A stretch of DNA of 64,000 bases from Chersky-806 sp038252255 (GCA_038252255.1 JBBSAM010000012.1:1-64000); one strand, 5' to 3'. Positions 16,522-26,109 are shown, numbered from the stretch's first letter. Notes: generated from the letters alone by a model not told the origin. Numbers and translations are program-made.

Positions 16522-18682
16522 GCATCTCCGCCTCGCTCAGGCCGACCTCGCGGTCGAGCTCCCGCAGGTCCTCTGCCGTCCACGGCCGGTCGATGCCGCG
16601 CCACTCGAGCGGCACGTCGTCGAGCTCCTCTTCCGGCTCCCCGGCCGCTTCCTCGACCGCGCGTGGCCGGGCCAGGCCGGCCGCGATCCCCGCGATCCCG
16701 ACCATCACGATCGAGAGGACGACGTAGGTCCAGTTGTCGAACACGTCCCCGAGGCGCAGCCCGTACAGCGCCGCGAGGCCGACGCTCATCGCCGCCATCA
16801 CCCGCGGTGCCTTGAGCAGCGGGTCGAAGCCTTCACGGAAGTCCTGGACCGCTCCGTTCGGGTTGCGGCCGAGCGCGATGCCGGCACCGCCCGGGAGCAG
16901 GACCACCCAGCGACTGAGCGACGGGATCAACGTCACGATGAGTGGGAGCAGGACGAGCAGCGATGCGGCACCGAACAGGGCGCCGCCGACCGCGCCGATC
17001 CCGCCGACGACCGTCAACGCGAAGATCTGCAGGCTGCCGACCAGCTCGAAGTTGCTCGGCGTGATCGACGAGAGCTGCATCGCGAAGAGCGCGCCGCCGA
17101 AGCCGGCGATGCCCGCGGAGATGGCGAAGACGGTGAGCTTGGTGCCGAGGAGGTTCATGCCCAACGTGGCGCAGGCCGCTTCGCTGTCCTTCATCGCGAG
17201 CAGGCGCCGCCCGAGCCGCCCGCGACGGACCGCGATCACGACCAGCGCGACCAGCGCGAACGCGACCGCGACCAACACCATCTGCGACGCGGCATCGTCG
17301 AAGGTGTTGCCGAAGAGGACGAGCGGGTCGACCGCGACGGATCCGTTCTTGAACAGGTTGACCGTGAAGAGACCGAACACCTCGAAGCTCGGCAGCGTGA
17401 ACACCCAGCGGTCGAGCACCACCGCGAATGCTGCGGTTCCGAGCGCGAGATAGATGCCGGAGAGGCGCAACGCCGGCAGGGCGACCAGCGCGCCCACTGC
17501 CGCCGCGATCAGCACCGCCCAGAGGAGCGCGACCGGATCGCCACCGGCCCCCATGTGGGCCATCACGACCGCGCCGATCCCGGCGAAGCTGAGCTGGCAC
17601 AGCGAGATCTGGCCCGCGTACCCCACGAGCGGGACGAGTGAGAGCGCCACGATGCCGATCGAGAACACCCGGCCGTAGGTGATGAGGTCGGGATCGCTCA
17701 TCGTGGTCGCGGCGACGATCCCGATCGCGACCATCGCGGCGGCGAACGCGATCGCGCCCTTGACCGTGGGCGTCGGGAAGAATTCGCGGCTGCGACTCAT
17801 CCGGCCGCGCAGGCGCGGGTTCGGGAGCGCGAGCAGCACGATGAACAGGATGATGGCGGGGATGGCGAGGCGGAGACCGCTCAGGTACTGGTTCTGAGGG
17901 AGGTAGCCCGAGAGGTAGCCCTCCGAGCAGCCGACGACGATCGCGCCGAGGAAGGTCAGCGGCAGGCTCCGGAGCCGGCCGAAGATCGCGGCCGCGTACG
18001 CGCTGACGATGAGCAGCGAGAGGGATGCCGCGTCCAGCGCGATGCCGGGAGCGATGAGGATCCCGCCGAGCGCGGCGAGGGAGGTGCCGATCGCCCAGGC
18101 CAGCATCGAGACCCGGTCGGGGCGGGCGCCGTTCAGCGCCGAGAGGGGCCGGTCGTCCACGGCTGCCCTCATGGCGATCCCGATCCGGGGCCGGGTCAGC
18201 ACGATGCGCAGGATGATGGCGACTGCGACCGCGATGCCGATGGTGATCGCCTGGTGGATCGTGATCGTCGTGGCGCCGAGGTCGATCGGTGACCGGGTTG
18301 CGAAGAAATTGGCCATCGGCCGGCTGACACCTGGCTTCCAGATGAGCTGGGCGAGACCGATCATGAACAGGAGCAGCGAGATCGAGACCACGAGCTTCAC
18401 GGTCTCGGTCGTGTTCTGCAACCCACGCATGATCACGGCTTCGAGCAGCACGCCGAAGAGCGGGGCCAGTATCACGAGCACCACGAAGAGCGCGATCGGT
18501 GCGGGCCAGCCCCAGTCGAAGCGCAGCTGCCAGTAGGTGAACGCGAACAGCATCCCGGCCGCGCCGTGGGCGAAGTTGAAGATGCCCGTCGTCGTGTAGG
18601 TGAGCACGAGACCGCTCGCGATCACCGCGTAGATCGCCGCGATCGTCAGGCCGACAATCGTGAAGGTCAGGAACTTGTCCAC
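16508..18682 (-). CDS. Fused LivH-LivM branched-chain type ABC permease
   Basis: At 724 residues this is about the sum of LivH and LivM. Residues 1-290 carry LivH features (AIYAVIASGLVLTYTTTGIF, NFAHGAAGMLFAFTYWQ, an EAVIMRGL segment). From about 310 a LivM-like half follows, with GYAGQISLCQLSFAGIGAVV and the loop LLAMKDSEAACATLGMN. A charged tail after 660 has EEAAGEPEEELDDVPLEW and seems specific. It forms the whole membrane channel as one chain. The start is GTG (VDKFLTFTIVG). It lies 76 bases downstream of the binding-protein gene. Confidence 0.9.
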   Translation of the reverse strand: MDKFLTFTIVGLTIAAIYAVIASGLVLTYTTTGIFNFAHGAAGMLFAFTYWQLRFDWGWPAPIALFVVLVILAPLFGVLLEAVIMRGLQNTTETVKLVVSISLLLFMIGLAQLIWKPGVSRPMANFFATRSPIDLGATTITIHQAITIGIAVAVAIILRIVLTRPRIGIAMRAAVDDRPLSALNGARPDRVSMLAWAIGTSLAALGGILIAPGIALDAASLSLLIVSAYAAAIFGRLRSLPLTFLGAIVVGCSEGYLSGYLPQNQYLSGLRLAIPAIILFIVLLALPNPRLRGRMSRSREFFPTPTVKGAIAFAAAMVAIGIVAATTMSDPDLITYGRVFSIGIVALSLVPLVGYAGQISLCQLSFAGIGAVVMAHMGAGGDPVALLWAVLIAAAVGALVALPALRLSGIYLALGTAAFAVVLDRWVFTLPSFEVFGLFTVNLFKNGSVAVDPLVLFGNTFDDAASQMVLVAVAFALVALVVIAVRRGRLGRRLLAMKDSEAACATLGMNLLGTKLTVFAISAGIAGFGGALFAMQLSSITPSNFELVGSLQIFALTVVGGIGAVGGALFGAASLLVLLPLIVTLIPSLSRWVVLLPGGAGIALGRNPNGAVQDFREGFDPLLKAPRVMAAMSVGLAALYGLRLGDVFDNWTYVVLSIVMVGIAGIAAGLARPRAVEEAAGEPEEELDDVPLEWRGIDRPWTAEDLRELDREVGLSEAEMHGVA

Positions 18683-18758
18683 GGTCTCCCCGTCGACCCG
18701 GTCTCGGCTCGGTGTGGGAATCGGGAGGATCGCGCGGCGGTCCTCCCTCTGCCCCCGG

Positions 18759-20144
18759 TTACTTGAAGTCCGCCATGGTGAGGCCGACGTCCGCCAGCGT
18801 CACGCCCTTGGGCGGGTTCTTGAGCTTGTAGATGCTGGTCGGATCGCACTTGAAGATGCCGTCGCTGGCCCCGATGTTCGCGAGCTTGAACCCGCTCGGC
18901 GTCGCGAGCTCCATCGCGAAGCACGTCGGTGATGTACCCGCACCCGGGTTCTGCTCGGCGTGCAACCCGCCCCCGGTCCACGACGTGACCTTCTTGGCGT
19001 TGTCGTAGACGCACTTGCGGGTCACGTCGTTCCCGCACTCCTTGGCCGCCTGGGCGAACAGGAGCCAGGCGGAGAAGGCCTGCAAGCCGAGGTACGTGCG
19101 GTTCTTGCCGTCCGGCTTGTACTGGGCGAACGCGTCCAGGTACTGCTTGGTCGCGGTACCCGCCTTCGCCTGCTCGAACGGGTAGAAGACGCTCCGGATG
19201 TACACGTTGTCCTTGATGGCGCCCTGGCCGTTGTCGATCAGCTTCGCGTCGTAGTGGTTCGCGTCCGTGCGGATGAAGTCCGGCTCGTAGCCGATGTTGT
19301 TCATCGCCTGGAGCAGCTTGGCGAGGAACTCGGGTTCGCCGACCCAGATGAGCCCCTTCACGCCCTTGCTCTGCAGGTTCTGCGCGTACGGAGTCCAGTC
19401 CTGGACGCCGAGCGACGGGTACACGTCGTTGTAGACGTTGTGCCAGCCCAGGGCGTCCGCCATCTCCTTGGTCTGGTTCGCGACCGTGCGGGTGGTGGCG
19501 ACGTCACCGGTGAGGACGCCGTAGTTCTTGGCGCCCTCGGGGAATTTCTTCGCCAACCACTTGAGGTCCCCGTCCGGCAGGGTGGTGACCGAGTTCGGCA
19601 CCGGCTGGACGAGCAGATCGGCACCGCGGGCCTCGGGGCTCACCGCGTACCCGGCGATGTCCGGCATCAGGCACTCGAGACGGGTCTTCACCCCGTCCTG
19701 GTCGAAGACCGCGCCGCCACCGACGGTCATGAAGTCCTCGGCACAGCTGGCAGTCATCTGCGCCTTGGTGTTGGTCAGCGCCGCGTCGCGTTTGTCGACG
19801 ACGAGCTTGCGACCGTTGATCCCGCCGCGGTCGTTGCACCAGGCCGTGAAGACGTCGGCGGTGTCGAAGAGCTCCTGGTTGAGCCCGGGCCGGCCGACGA
19901 AGCCGATGTCGGAGAACGTGGCCAGGCGGATCTCGGTCGGTGTGACGCCCCTGGCCGGCGATCCGCTGGGCTTACCGCTCTGACAGACATCCTTCAGGGT
20001 GCCGAAGTCGGCACTCTTCGCAGTGCCGCCGCCCGACCCCGCGGTCGTGGAGGTCGACCCGCTGCTCTTGTTGTCGCTGCGGCCGCACGCGGCCGCCACG
20101 AGTGCGAGGGCGACGATCAACGCCAGCCACCGGAATCTCCTCAC
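18759..20144 (-). CDS. ABC transporter substrate-binding lipoprotein (HAAT/Liv type)
   Basis: A 461-residue lipoprotein with the signal MRRFRWLALIVALALVAAAC, in which C20 is the lipidation site. A low-complexity linker rich in Ser/Thr/Gly follows, then a two-lobed periplasmic-binding type I domain starting at ARGVTPTEIRLATFSDIGFV. WCNDRGGINGRKLVV is the usual first-lobe ligand region. The mature protein would sit on the outside of the membrane and deliver solute to the LivHM permease. The start is GTG at 20142-20144. A palindromic operator lies 40 bases upstream (20184-20202). Confidence 0.92.
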   Translation of the reverse strand: MRRFRWLALIVALALVAAACGRSDNKSSGSTSTTAGSGGGTAKSADFGTLKDVCQSGKPSGSPARGVTPTEIRLATFSDIGFVGRPGLNQELFDTADVFTAWCNDRGGINGRKLVVDKRDAALTNTKAQMTASCAEDFMTVGGGAVFDQDGVKTRLECLMPDIAGYAVSPEARGADLLVQPVPNSVTTLPDGDLKWLAKKFPEGAKNYGVLTGDVATTRTVANQTKEMADALGWHNVYNDVYPSLGVQDWTPYAQNLQSKGVKGLIWVGEPEFLAKLLQAMNNIGYEPDFIRTDANHYDAKLIDNGQGAIKDNVYIRSVFYPFEQAKAGTATKQYLDAFAQYKPDGKNRTYLGLQAFSAWLLFAQAAKECGNDVTRKCVYDNAKKVTSWTGGGLHAEQNPGAGTSPTCFAMELATPSGFKLANIGASDGIFKCDPTSIYKLKNPPKGVTLADVGLTMADFK

Positions 20145-20183
20145 AGTCCCCCCTCGGGCCTGACATCGCGAGCTTCGATCCTG

Positions 20184-20202
20184 ATCTGACGCCCCGTCAG
20201 AT
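20184..20202. promoter_or_regulatory. Palindromic operator upstream of the Liv-type operon
   Basis: ATCTGACG at 20184-20191 is perfectly inverted as CGTCAGAT at 20195-20202, with a 3-base centre CCC. It lies 40 bases before the GTG start of the binding-protein gene and 17 bases after the exporter gene on the other side ends at 20220. The form fits a TetR- or GntR-type operator. It could equally form a short hairpin. No cognate regulator is adjacent. Confidence 0.55.
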
Positions 20203-20219
20203 GTGGAGACAATGCCCCG

Positions 20220-23200
20220 TCACGCGCCAGGGTGCAAGCCGCCTCCGCCGGCGATCGCGGCGGTGCTCGCGGTACCGGTCGACGCTTCCCAGAGACGGGC
20301 ATAGCGACCGTCCCGGGCGAGCAGCGACTCATGGGTCCCGTCTTCGACGATGCGGCCGTCGTCGATCACGATGATCCGATCGGCGAGGCGCGCAGTCTGC
20401 AGGCGGTGCGCGATGAGGATCGTGGTGCGACCTCGGGACGCCACCTGCATCGCCGCCGTGACTCGTGCTTCGGTCGCGAGGTCGAGGTTCGACGTCGCCT
20501 CGTCGAGCAGCAGGATGGCGGGGTCGACGAGATGGGCGCGCGCGAGTGCGATGAGTTGACGTTCCCCGGACGAAAGCGAACGGCCGCGCTCGCTGACGTG
20601 GGTCAGGTAGCCGGCGGGCAGCACGGCGATGAAGTCGTGGGCGCTCACCGCACGGGCGGCGGCTTCCACCTCCGCGTCCGTCGCGCCGGCGCGCCCGAAC
20701 GCGATGTTGTCCCGGATCGTCCCGGAGAACAGGTAGGCCTCCTGGGGCACGATCCCGAGGTGGCCGTGGAATGCCACGGTCTCGTACTGATCGACGGGAA
20801 CACCGTCCACGAGCACGCGGCCCGACGTCGCGTCATAGAAGCGCGCCACCAGCTTCAGCACCGTCGACTTCCCGGCGCCGGTCTCGCCGACCAGTGCGAC
20901 GGACTCGCCGACCGGGATGCAGAGCTTCACGCCGCGTAGCGCGTCGGTGACCGTCTGCGGGTATCGGAACACGACGTCGTCGAACACGATCTCGCCGCGG
21001 ATCTCGCCCGGAACGATCGGGTCGGCGGCCGGAGGCACCGACGACTCCTTGGCCAGGAGCTCGTCGATCCGGTCCAGCGACACGCGCGCTTGCTGGTAGG
21101 AGTCGAACGTCTGGGACAGCTGCTGGATCGGGCTGAAGAAGAGGTCGAGGTACAGCAGGAACGCGATGAGCGTGCCGGCCGGAAGCGACCCATGGGCGAG
21201 GAGGACGCTGCCGACTCCGAGCACCAGCGCGGCCGCGAGCTCCGAGAGCATCTCGACGAACGGGAAGTACATCGCGACGAGCTTCTGCGCGCCGAGCCGG
21301 GCGTTCAGGTAGCCGCGAGCCACGTTCTCGAATTCGTCCTGGTTGGTTCCCTCACGTACGTAGGCCTGGGAGACCCGCACGCCGGAAAGGCCTTCCTGCA
21401 GGTTCGCGTTCACCGTCGCGATGTGCTGGCGCGCGCTGTCGTACGCGCGGCTCGAGTTGCGCTGGAACCAGATCGTCGCCCCGATCAGTGGTGGCAGGAC
21501 GAGTGACGTGGCCAGCGCGAGCTTCCAATCCATGAAGACGAGCGCGACCGCGACCCCGACGAGGGTGATCCCGTTGACGAGCGCCGTGACCAACCCGGTC
21601 TGGAGGAACTGCGAGAGCGAGTCGACATCCGTCGTCATCCTCGTCATGACCCGGCCGGCCATCTCGCGCTCGAAGAAGTCGATGCCGAGTCGTTGGAGAT
21701 GGGCGAACAGCTTCACCCGCAACGCGAACAGCATGCGCTCGGATGTACGGCCCATCACCCGGGTCTGCGCCCACATCACCCACCAGTCCGCGAGGGTGAC
21801 GGCCAGGAACGCGACCGACGCGGCCCACAGCGCGCTCTCTGCCCCTTTACCGACGCCGTCGTTGATCCCGAGCCGGATCAGCCACGGCCCGGCGACGGTC
21901 GCGAGCGCGTCGAGCGCGACGAGCACCAGTCCGGCCATGAGCGGCCAGCGGAACGGGCGCAGGAACCGCGTGAACCGGAACGGCGTCTCGAGCCGCGTCT
22001 GGGCGGCGACGTCGACTCCGGGCTCGTCCGCCGGGGGTGGCAGCGTGGCGACCTTGGCCATGAGCTCGGGGGTCGGCGCGAGCGCCGGGCCCATGCCGCC
22101 CATGCCGCCGCCCATGCCCCCGCGGCCGATGCCGGCGTTCGCCGCCGTCGCGGTGGGGTTGAGTCCGATCGGTGCGGGCTCGGGCCGGGCCGGCCAGGCG
22201 GAGGGCGTGATGCCGTCGCGGTTCGGCTGCCCCGCGCCCCGGTCGGGCTCGCCGGCGGCGCCGCCCGAGCCGAGGTCGACGCCTTCCACGTCGTCGCCCG
22301 GACCCGCGAGGAGGTTCCGGTACACCCGGCACCGCACGAGCAGCTCGTCGTGCGTCCCCTCGTCCAGCACCCGCCCCTGGTCGACCACGACGATGCGATC
22401 GGCGAGCTCGAGCGTCGACCGCCGGTGGGCGATGAGGATCGTGGTGCGACCGACCAGGATCCGGCGCAGCGTGTTGTGGATCTCGGTCTCGACGCGCGCG
22501 TCGACCGCGGATGTCGCGTCGTCGAGCAGGAGGATCCGAGGATCGCTCAGCAGCGCGCGGGCCAGTGCGATGCGCTGGCGTTGGCCGCCCGAGAGCGTGA
22601 GACCCTGCTCGCCGACCACCGTCTCGTACCCGTCCGGGAGCCCCATCACGAACTCGTGGGCCTCGACGGCGCGGGCCGCCGCTTCCACGTCGGCGTCACT
22701 CGCCTCGGGCCGGGCGAACGCGATGTTGTTGCGAACGGTGTCCGAGAAGAGGAACGAGTCCTCGAAGACGACACCGATCTGCTCACGCAAGGACGTCAGT
22801 GTCACGTCGCGCACGTCGACGTCGTCGATTCGCACCGCACCGGAGTGCACATCGTAGAAACGGGGGAGCAGCAGCCCAACTGTGGACTTCCCCGACCCCG
22901 ACGTACCGACGAGCGCGACGGTCTCGCCGGGGTGCACCGTCAGCGAGAAGTCGCGGAGCACCGGCTCGGTGCGGAGGTACCCGAACGTCACGTCTTCGAA
23001 GGTGATCTCACCGCGCGTGGGCGTGAGCTCGGTGGCGCCGGGTCGCTCCAGCACGAGGGGGGTGCTGTCGAGCAGCTCGAAGATTCGCTCCGCCCCCGCG
23101 CGCGCGAGCTGCGCGATCGTCAGCATGCCGGCGAACATCCGCACCGGCGCGACCAGGGCGAGCATGTAGCTCGAGAACGCGAGGAACACGCCGAGGCTGA

Positions 23201-24014
23201 TCCGGTGGTCGAGCGCGAGCCAGCCGCCGAGCGCCAGCACCGCGACCATGCCCAGGGACGGGATGGTCTGGAGCAGGGACTGCAGGCGGGCCTGCATGCG
23301 CACGAGGCGGAGCCGCGATCCGAAGAGCGCTTCGGAGCGGTCCGTGAGCTGATCGAGCTGACGTTGCTCCTGCCCGAACCCCTTGACGATTCGCACCCCG
23401 GTGACGGACTCCTCCACGACGGTCGCGACTTCGCCGGCGAGTTGCTGCGCGTCCCAGCTGGCGGGGAAGACGGCGGTCCGCAGCCGCAACGCGGTCCAGA
23501 GCAGTGCGGGGGTCACGAGGAGCATCACGACGGTGAGCAGCGGCGAGAGCGTGGCCATGATCACGAGCGAGATGAGGAACATCAGGACGTTGCCGATCGC
23601 GATCGGCAAGAACTGCAACAGGCCCTGGATCAGCATGATGTCGGAGCCGGCCCGGCTCACCAGCTGGCCGGTCTGCATCGCGTCGTGACTCGCGAAGTCG
23701 AGGCGTTGGAGCTGGCGGAAGATGGCCGTCCGGAGATCGTGCTGCACGGCGAGGGCGATGCGCCCGCCGCGGAACCGACGGACGAACGCCAGCCCGAAGC
23801 GTGCGATCCCGAACGCGACGAGCAGCAACAGCCAGGGCCAGAGCGCGCGCGAAGGATTCGAGATCACGTCATCGACGATGACCTTCTCCACGAGCGGTGC
23901 GAACGCCGCGATCGCCGTCCCCACGATCGCGACGCTGAACGCCGCGATCGCATCCCGCCGGTGCGGCCGGATCCAACCGATCAGCCGCCGGATCCAACCC
24001 GTTTGCCGGGTCAT
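20220..24014 (-). CDS. Single-chain ABC exporter, TMD-NBD-TMD-NBD
   Basis: A 1264-residue protein made of two complete half-exporters joined by a flexible Gly/Met/Pro-rich linker at about 575-675. NBD1 has Walker A TSGSGKST (371-378), LSGGQ (474-478), but Glu418 at the Q-loop position and Asp499 in place of the catalytic glutamate (LLLDDATSAVD). NBD2 has Walker A ETGAGKST (1044-1051), a normal Q1091 and LLLDEATSNLD, but signature LSSGE (1147-1151). One composite ATP site is therefore degenerate and the other canonical. The layout recalls mycobacterial double exporters such as Rv0194. It is coupled by ATGA to the MarR gene, which probably controls it. The substrate may be a drug or lipid. Confidence 0.93.
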   Translation of the reverse strand: MTRQTGWIRRLIGWIRPHRRDAIAAFSVAIVGTAIAAFAPLVEKVIVDDVISNPSRALWPWLLLLVAFGIARFGLAFVRRFRGGRIALAVQHDLRTAIFRQLQRLDFASHDAMQTGQLVSRAGSDIMLIQGLLQFLPIAIGNVLMFLISLVIMATLSPLLTVVMLLVTPALLWTALRLRTAVFPASWDAQQLAGEVATVVEESVTGVRIVKGFGQEQRQLDQLTDRSEALFGSRLRLVRMQARLQSLLQTIPSLGMVAVLALGGWLALDHRISLGVFLAFSSYMLALVAPVRMFAGMLTIAQLARAGAERIFELLDSTPLVLERPGATELTPTRGEITFEDVTFGYLRTEPVLRDFSLTVHPGETVALVGTSGSGKSTVGLLLPRFYDVHSGAVRIDDVDVRDVTLTSLREQIGVVFEDSFLFSDTVRNNIAFARPEASDADVEAAARAVEAHEFVMGLPDGYETVVGEQGLTLSGGQRQRIALARALLSDPRILLLDDATSAVDARVETEIHNTLRRILVGRTTILIAHRRSTLELADRIVVVDQGRVLDEGTHDELLVRCRVYRNLLAGPGDDVEGVDLGSGGAAGEPDRGAGQPNRDGITPSAWPARPEPAPIGLNPTATAANAGIGRGGMGGGMGGMGPALAPTPELMAKVATLPPPADEPGVDVAAQTRLETPFRFTRFLRPFRWPLMAGLVLVALDALATVAGPWLIRLGINDGVGKGAESALWAASVAFLAVTLADWWVMWAQTRVMGRTSERMLFALRVKLFAHLQRLGIDFFEREMAGRVMTRMTTDVDSLSQFLQTGLVTALVNGITLVGVAVALVFMDWKLALATSLVLPPLIGATIWFQRNSSRAYDSARQHIATVNANLQEGLSGVRVSQAYVREGTNQDEFENVARGYLNARLGAQKLVAMYFPFVEMLSELAAALVLGVGSVLLAHGSLPAGTLIAFLLYLDLFFSPIQQLSQTFDSYQQARVSLDRIDELLAKESSVPPAADPIVPGEIRGEIVFDDVVFRYPQTVTDALRGVKLCIPVGESVALVGETGAGKSTVLKLVARFYDATSGRVLVDGVPVDQYETVAFHGHLGIVPQEAYLFSGTIRDNIAFGRAGATDAEVEAAARAVSAHDFIAVLPAGYLTHVSERGRSLSSGERQLIALARAHLVDPAILLLDEATSNLDLATEARVTAAMQVASRGRTTILIAHRLQTARLADRIIVIDDGRIVEDGTHESLLARDGRYARLWEASTGTASTAAIAGGGGLHPGA

Positions 24015-24442
24015 GGGCCGGTCTTCTCACGCTCGCGGATCTGCGCGCGTTCCAGCAGCGCGCGGTCGAGCTGGTCCAAGCCGTCGAGGAACCCCGCCCG
24101 GTCCGTGATCGTCCCGACCAGCGGCTCGAGGCGCTCGGCCATCGCCGTCTCGGCCTCGGCCAGGGCCCGGCTCCCCGGCTTGGTGAGCCGCAGGCGGATG
24201 GCGCGGCGATCCCCTTCGACGGGCTCGCGGGCCAGGAAGCCCCGTTCGACCAGGCCGTCGACCACCGCGCTGACGCTCGGCTTCGTGATCGCGAGCCGGC
24301 CGGCGAGGCGGGTGGCGCGCTCGTCCCCGGCATCCACGAGGGCCAGGACCCGGTACTGCGGCAGGGTGAGTTCCCCGGCGGCGCGCTCGAGCACCCGGGC
24401 CAGCAGGGCGAGGGTTCGGGCCGCGCGGGGTAGGTCGTCCAT
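24011..24442 (-). CDS. MarR family transcriptional regulator
   Basis: A 143-residue winged-helix protein. The helix-turn-helix lies around ERATRLAGRLAITKPSVSAV, followed by the wing with REPVEGDRRAIRLRLTKPG, which contains the conserved DRR. Helical ends form the dimer interface. MarR proteins usually repress neighbouring efflux or stress genes and respond to small ligands. It precedes the double ABC exporter with an ATGA overlap, so autoregulated control of the exporter is likely. The upstream region to the GGDEF gene contains an AT-rich patch around 24476-24490 that could hold its promoter. Confidence 0.9.
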   Translation of the reverse strand: MDDLPRAARTLALLARVLERAAGELTLPQYRVLALVDAGDERATRLAGRLAITKPSVSAVVDGLVERGFLAREPVEGDRRAIRLRLTKPGSRALAEAETAMAERLEPLVGTITDRAGFLDGLDQLDRALLERAQIREREKTGP

Positions 24443-24570
24443 CTGGTGAGGATACCGAATGGTGTGGGTCCCGAACTATTGAATTTTCCGGCGTCCCCGG
24501 CCTCCGGCGACCGAGGGGGCCCGATCCCGCCGAATTCGGTGGCTCAGGTCGTCGTCGGAACCCGCCGATG

Positions 24571-24587
24571 GTCTCGGACGTCGAGAC
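24571..24587. promoter_or_regulatory. Short inverted repeat before the GGDEF gene
   Basis: GTCTCG at 24571-24576 and CGAGAC at 24582-24587 form a perfect 6-bp inverted repeat with a 5-base centre, 15 bases before the ATG of the GGDEF gene. It could be an operator or a small hairpin in the leader. Chance occurrence is not excluded in DNA this GC-rich. Confidence 0.25.
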
Positions 24588-24602
24588 TTTGGGGCAGACG
24601 GA

Positions 24603-26096
24603 ATGACACCAGGCGACCATACCGAGGAGCGATTCGGCACGGGCCCGGCCCGGAGCCAACAGCTCGCGCGCCGGCGCGCCCTCCTCGCGATCTACGCCAC
24701 CGTCCCGATCGCGGGCGCGGCCTTCTACTGGTTCCGGGTCGAGGGTTGGGTCGCGGACACGCCCTTCGGCATCCTGGTCGTCCTGCTCGTCATGGTCTCG
24801 GCGTTCAACCTCGCGTCGATCGCGTGGCTGAAGGGTGCCCCCGAGAGTCCCATCCGAATCCAGGTACGTCTCGGTGTCTCGACCCTCGCGACCACTGCCG
24901 TCATCTACGCAGTCGGTTGGGGACCGATGCTGATCGTCGGCTACGGCGTCGGCTTCGCGGCCGTGCTGCAAGAAGCCGGTTCCGCGAGCTGGCGTTCCGG
25001 TTTCGCCTGGAGCGTCGTCGGCGTAGGTCTCGGACAGGCCGCGATCCAACTCGGCATCGCGCCCACGATGATCGACTCGGGTCTCGGCAACGCCCTCGCG
25101 CTCGGCGGCCTGATCTGCTTCGGCATCGTGGCACGCGTGCTCGGCGTGAAGGCGGCGGAGGCGGAAGAGGCGGAGCATGCGTTGCGAGACCGCGGCGAGC
25201 AGTTCCTGTCGCTCCTGAAGCACGCGGTCGACGTGATCGCGGTCGTTGATCGTGACGGTCGCCTGGAGTTCGCGAGTCCCGCGGTAGCAGCACTGCTCGG
25301 CTACACGCCGGCGGAGATCGAGAACGGCTCCATCGCCGTGCTGATCCAGGACTTCGAGCTCGATCGGCTCCTGCGCCGGATCGGCAACGTGGCCGATCAC
25401 CCGGGCCTGACCCAGACCATGGACGACCTGCAGCTCCGCCATCGCGACGGCACGATCCGTTGGTCGGACGCAACGTTGACCAACTCGTCGGGCCAGTGGG
25501 GCGACGCGATCGTCCTCAACGTGCACGACGTCACCAAGCAGCGTGAGCTCGAGGAGCAGCTGCGCCACGACGCGCTCCATGACCCGCTGACCGGGCTCTG
25601 GAACCGCCCGGCCTTCAGCCAGTACACCGAGAAGGCGTGCATGCGCGCCGGGCGCGAGCGGTTCACCCTTGCGCTCCTGTTCGTCGATCTCGATGGCTTC
25701 AAGCAGGTCAACGACACCCTCGGCCACGGGTTGGGGGACGAGGTGCTCGTCCAGGTCGGCAGGCGGTTGCGCGCGTGCCTCCGCGGCACCGAAGTGCTCG
25801 CGCGCCTCGGCGGTGACGAGTTCACCGTCCTGATCGAACGCGTCAGCAGCGCTCGGGACGCGATCGAGATCGCGGATCGCATCCACGCCGACCTCACGCG
25901 CCCGTTCGAGGGACCCGAGGGCCCACTGTTTCTCGGCGCCAGCGTCGGCATCGCGTTGAGCGAGAACGGCTTGCTCAGCGCCGCCGAGCTCCTGCGCGAC
26001 GCCGACCACGCGATGTACTCGGCCAAGCGGTCGGGCCGGTCCGGCTGGAAGCTGGCCGACCCGGGCGGCACTGCGAGCCCGATCGCCGCCCGCTGA
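24603..26096 (+). CDS. Membrane PAS-GGDEF diguanylate cyclase
   Basis: A 497-residue protein. Residues 25-175 carry about six hydrophobic helices. A PAS domain follows at about 200-315 (LLKHAVDVIAVVDRDGRLEF), then a GGDEF domain from about 325 with DPLTGLWNRPAF and the active site ARLGGDEFTVLIE. The active-site motif is intact, so it should make cyclic di-GMP. The product-inhibition site usually reads RxxD a few residues before GGDEF but reads RGTE here, so feedback inhibition may be weak. No EAL domain is attached. It is a monocistronic gene, divergent from the MarR-exporter pair, with an ATG start. Confidence 0.92.
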   Translation: MTPGDHTEERFGTGPARSQQLARRRALLAIYATVPIAGAAFYWFRVEGWVADTPFGILVVLLVMVSAFNLASIAWLKGAPESPIRIQVRLGVSTLATTAVIYAVGWGPMLIVGYGVGFAAVLQEAGSASWRSGFAWSVVGVGLGQAAIQLGIAPTMIDSGLGNALALGGLICFGIVARVLGVKAAEAEEAEHALRDRGEQFLSLLKHAVDVIAVVDRDGRLEFASPAVAALLGYTPAEIENGSIAVLIQDFELDRLLRRIGNVADHPGLTQTMDDLQLRHRDGTIRWSDATLTNSSGQWGDAIVLNVHDVTKQRELEEQLRHDALHDPLTGLWNRPAFSQYTEKACMRAGRERFTLALLFVDLDGFKQVNDTLGHGLGDEVLVQVGRRLRACLRGTEVLARLGGDEFTVLIERVSSARDAIEIADRIHADLTRPFEGPEGPLFLGASVGIALSENGLLSAAELLRDADHAMYSAKRSGRSGWKLADPGGTASPIAAR

Positions 26097-26109
26097 CCGT
26101 CGCACTAGC

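Noticed and set aside
21693..24449. An open plus-strand frame of about 918 codons opposite the ABC exporter
   Set aside because: Composition is Arg/Glu/His-rich and featureless, while the minus strand encodes an exporter with all ABC motifs.
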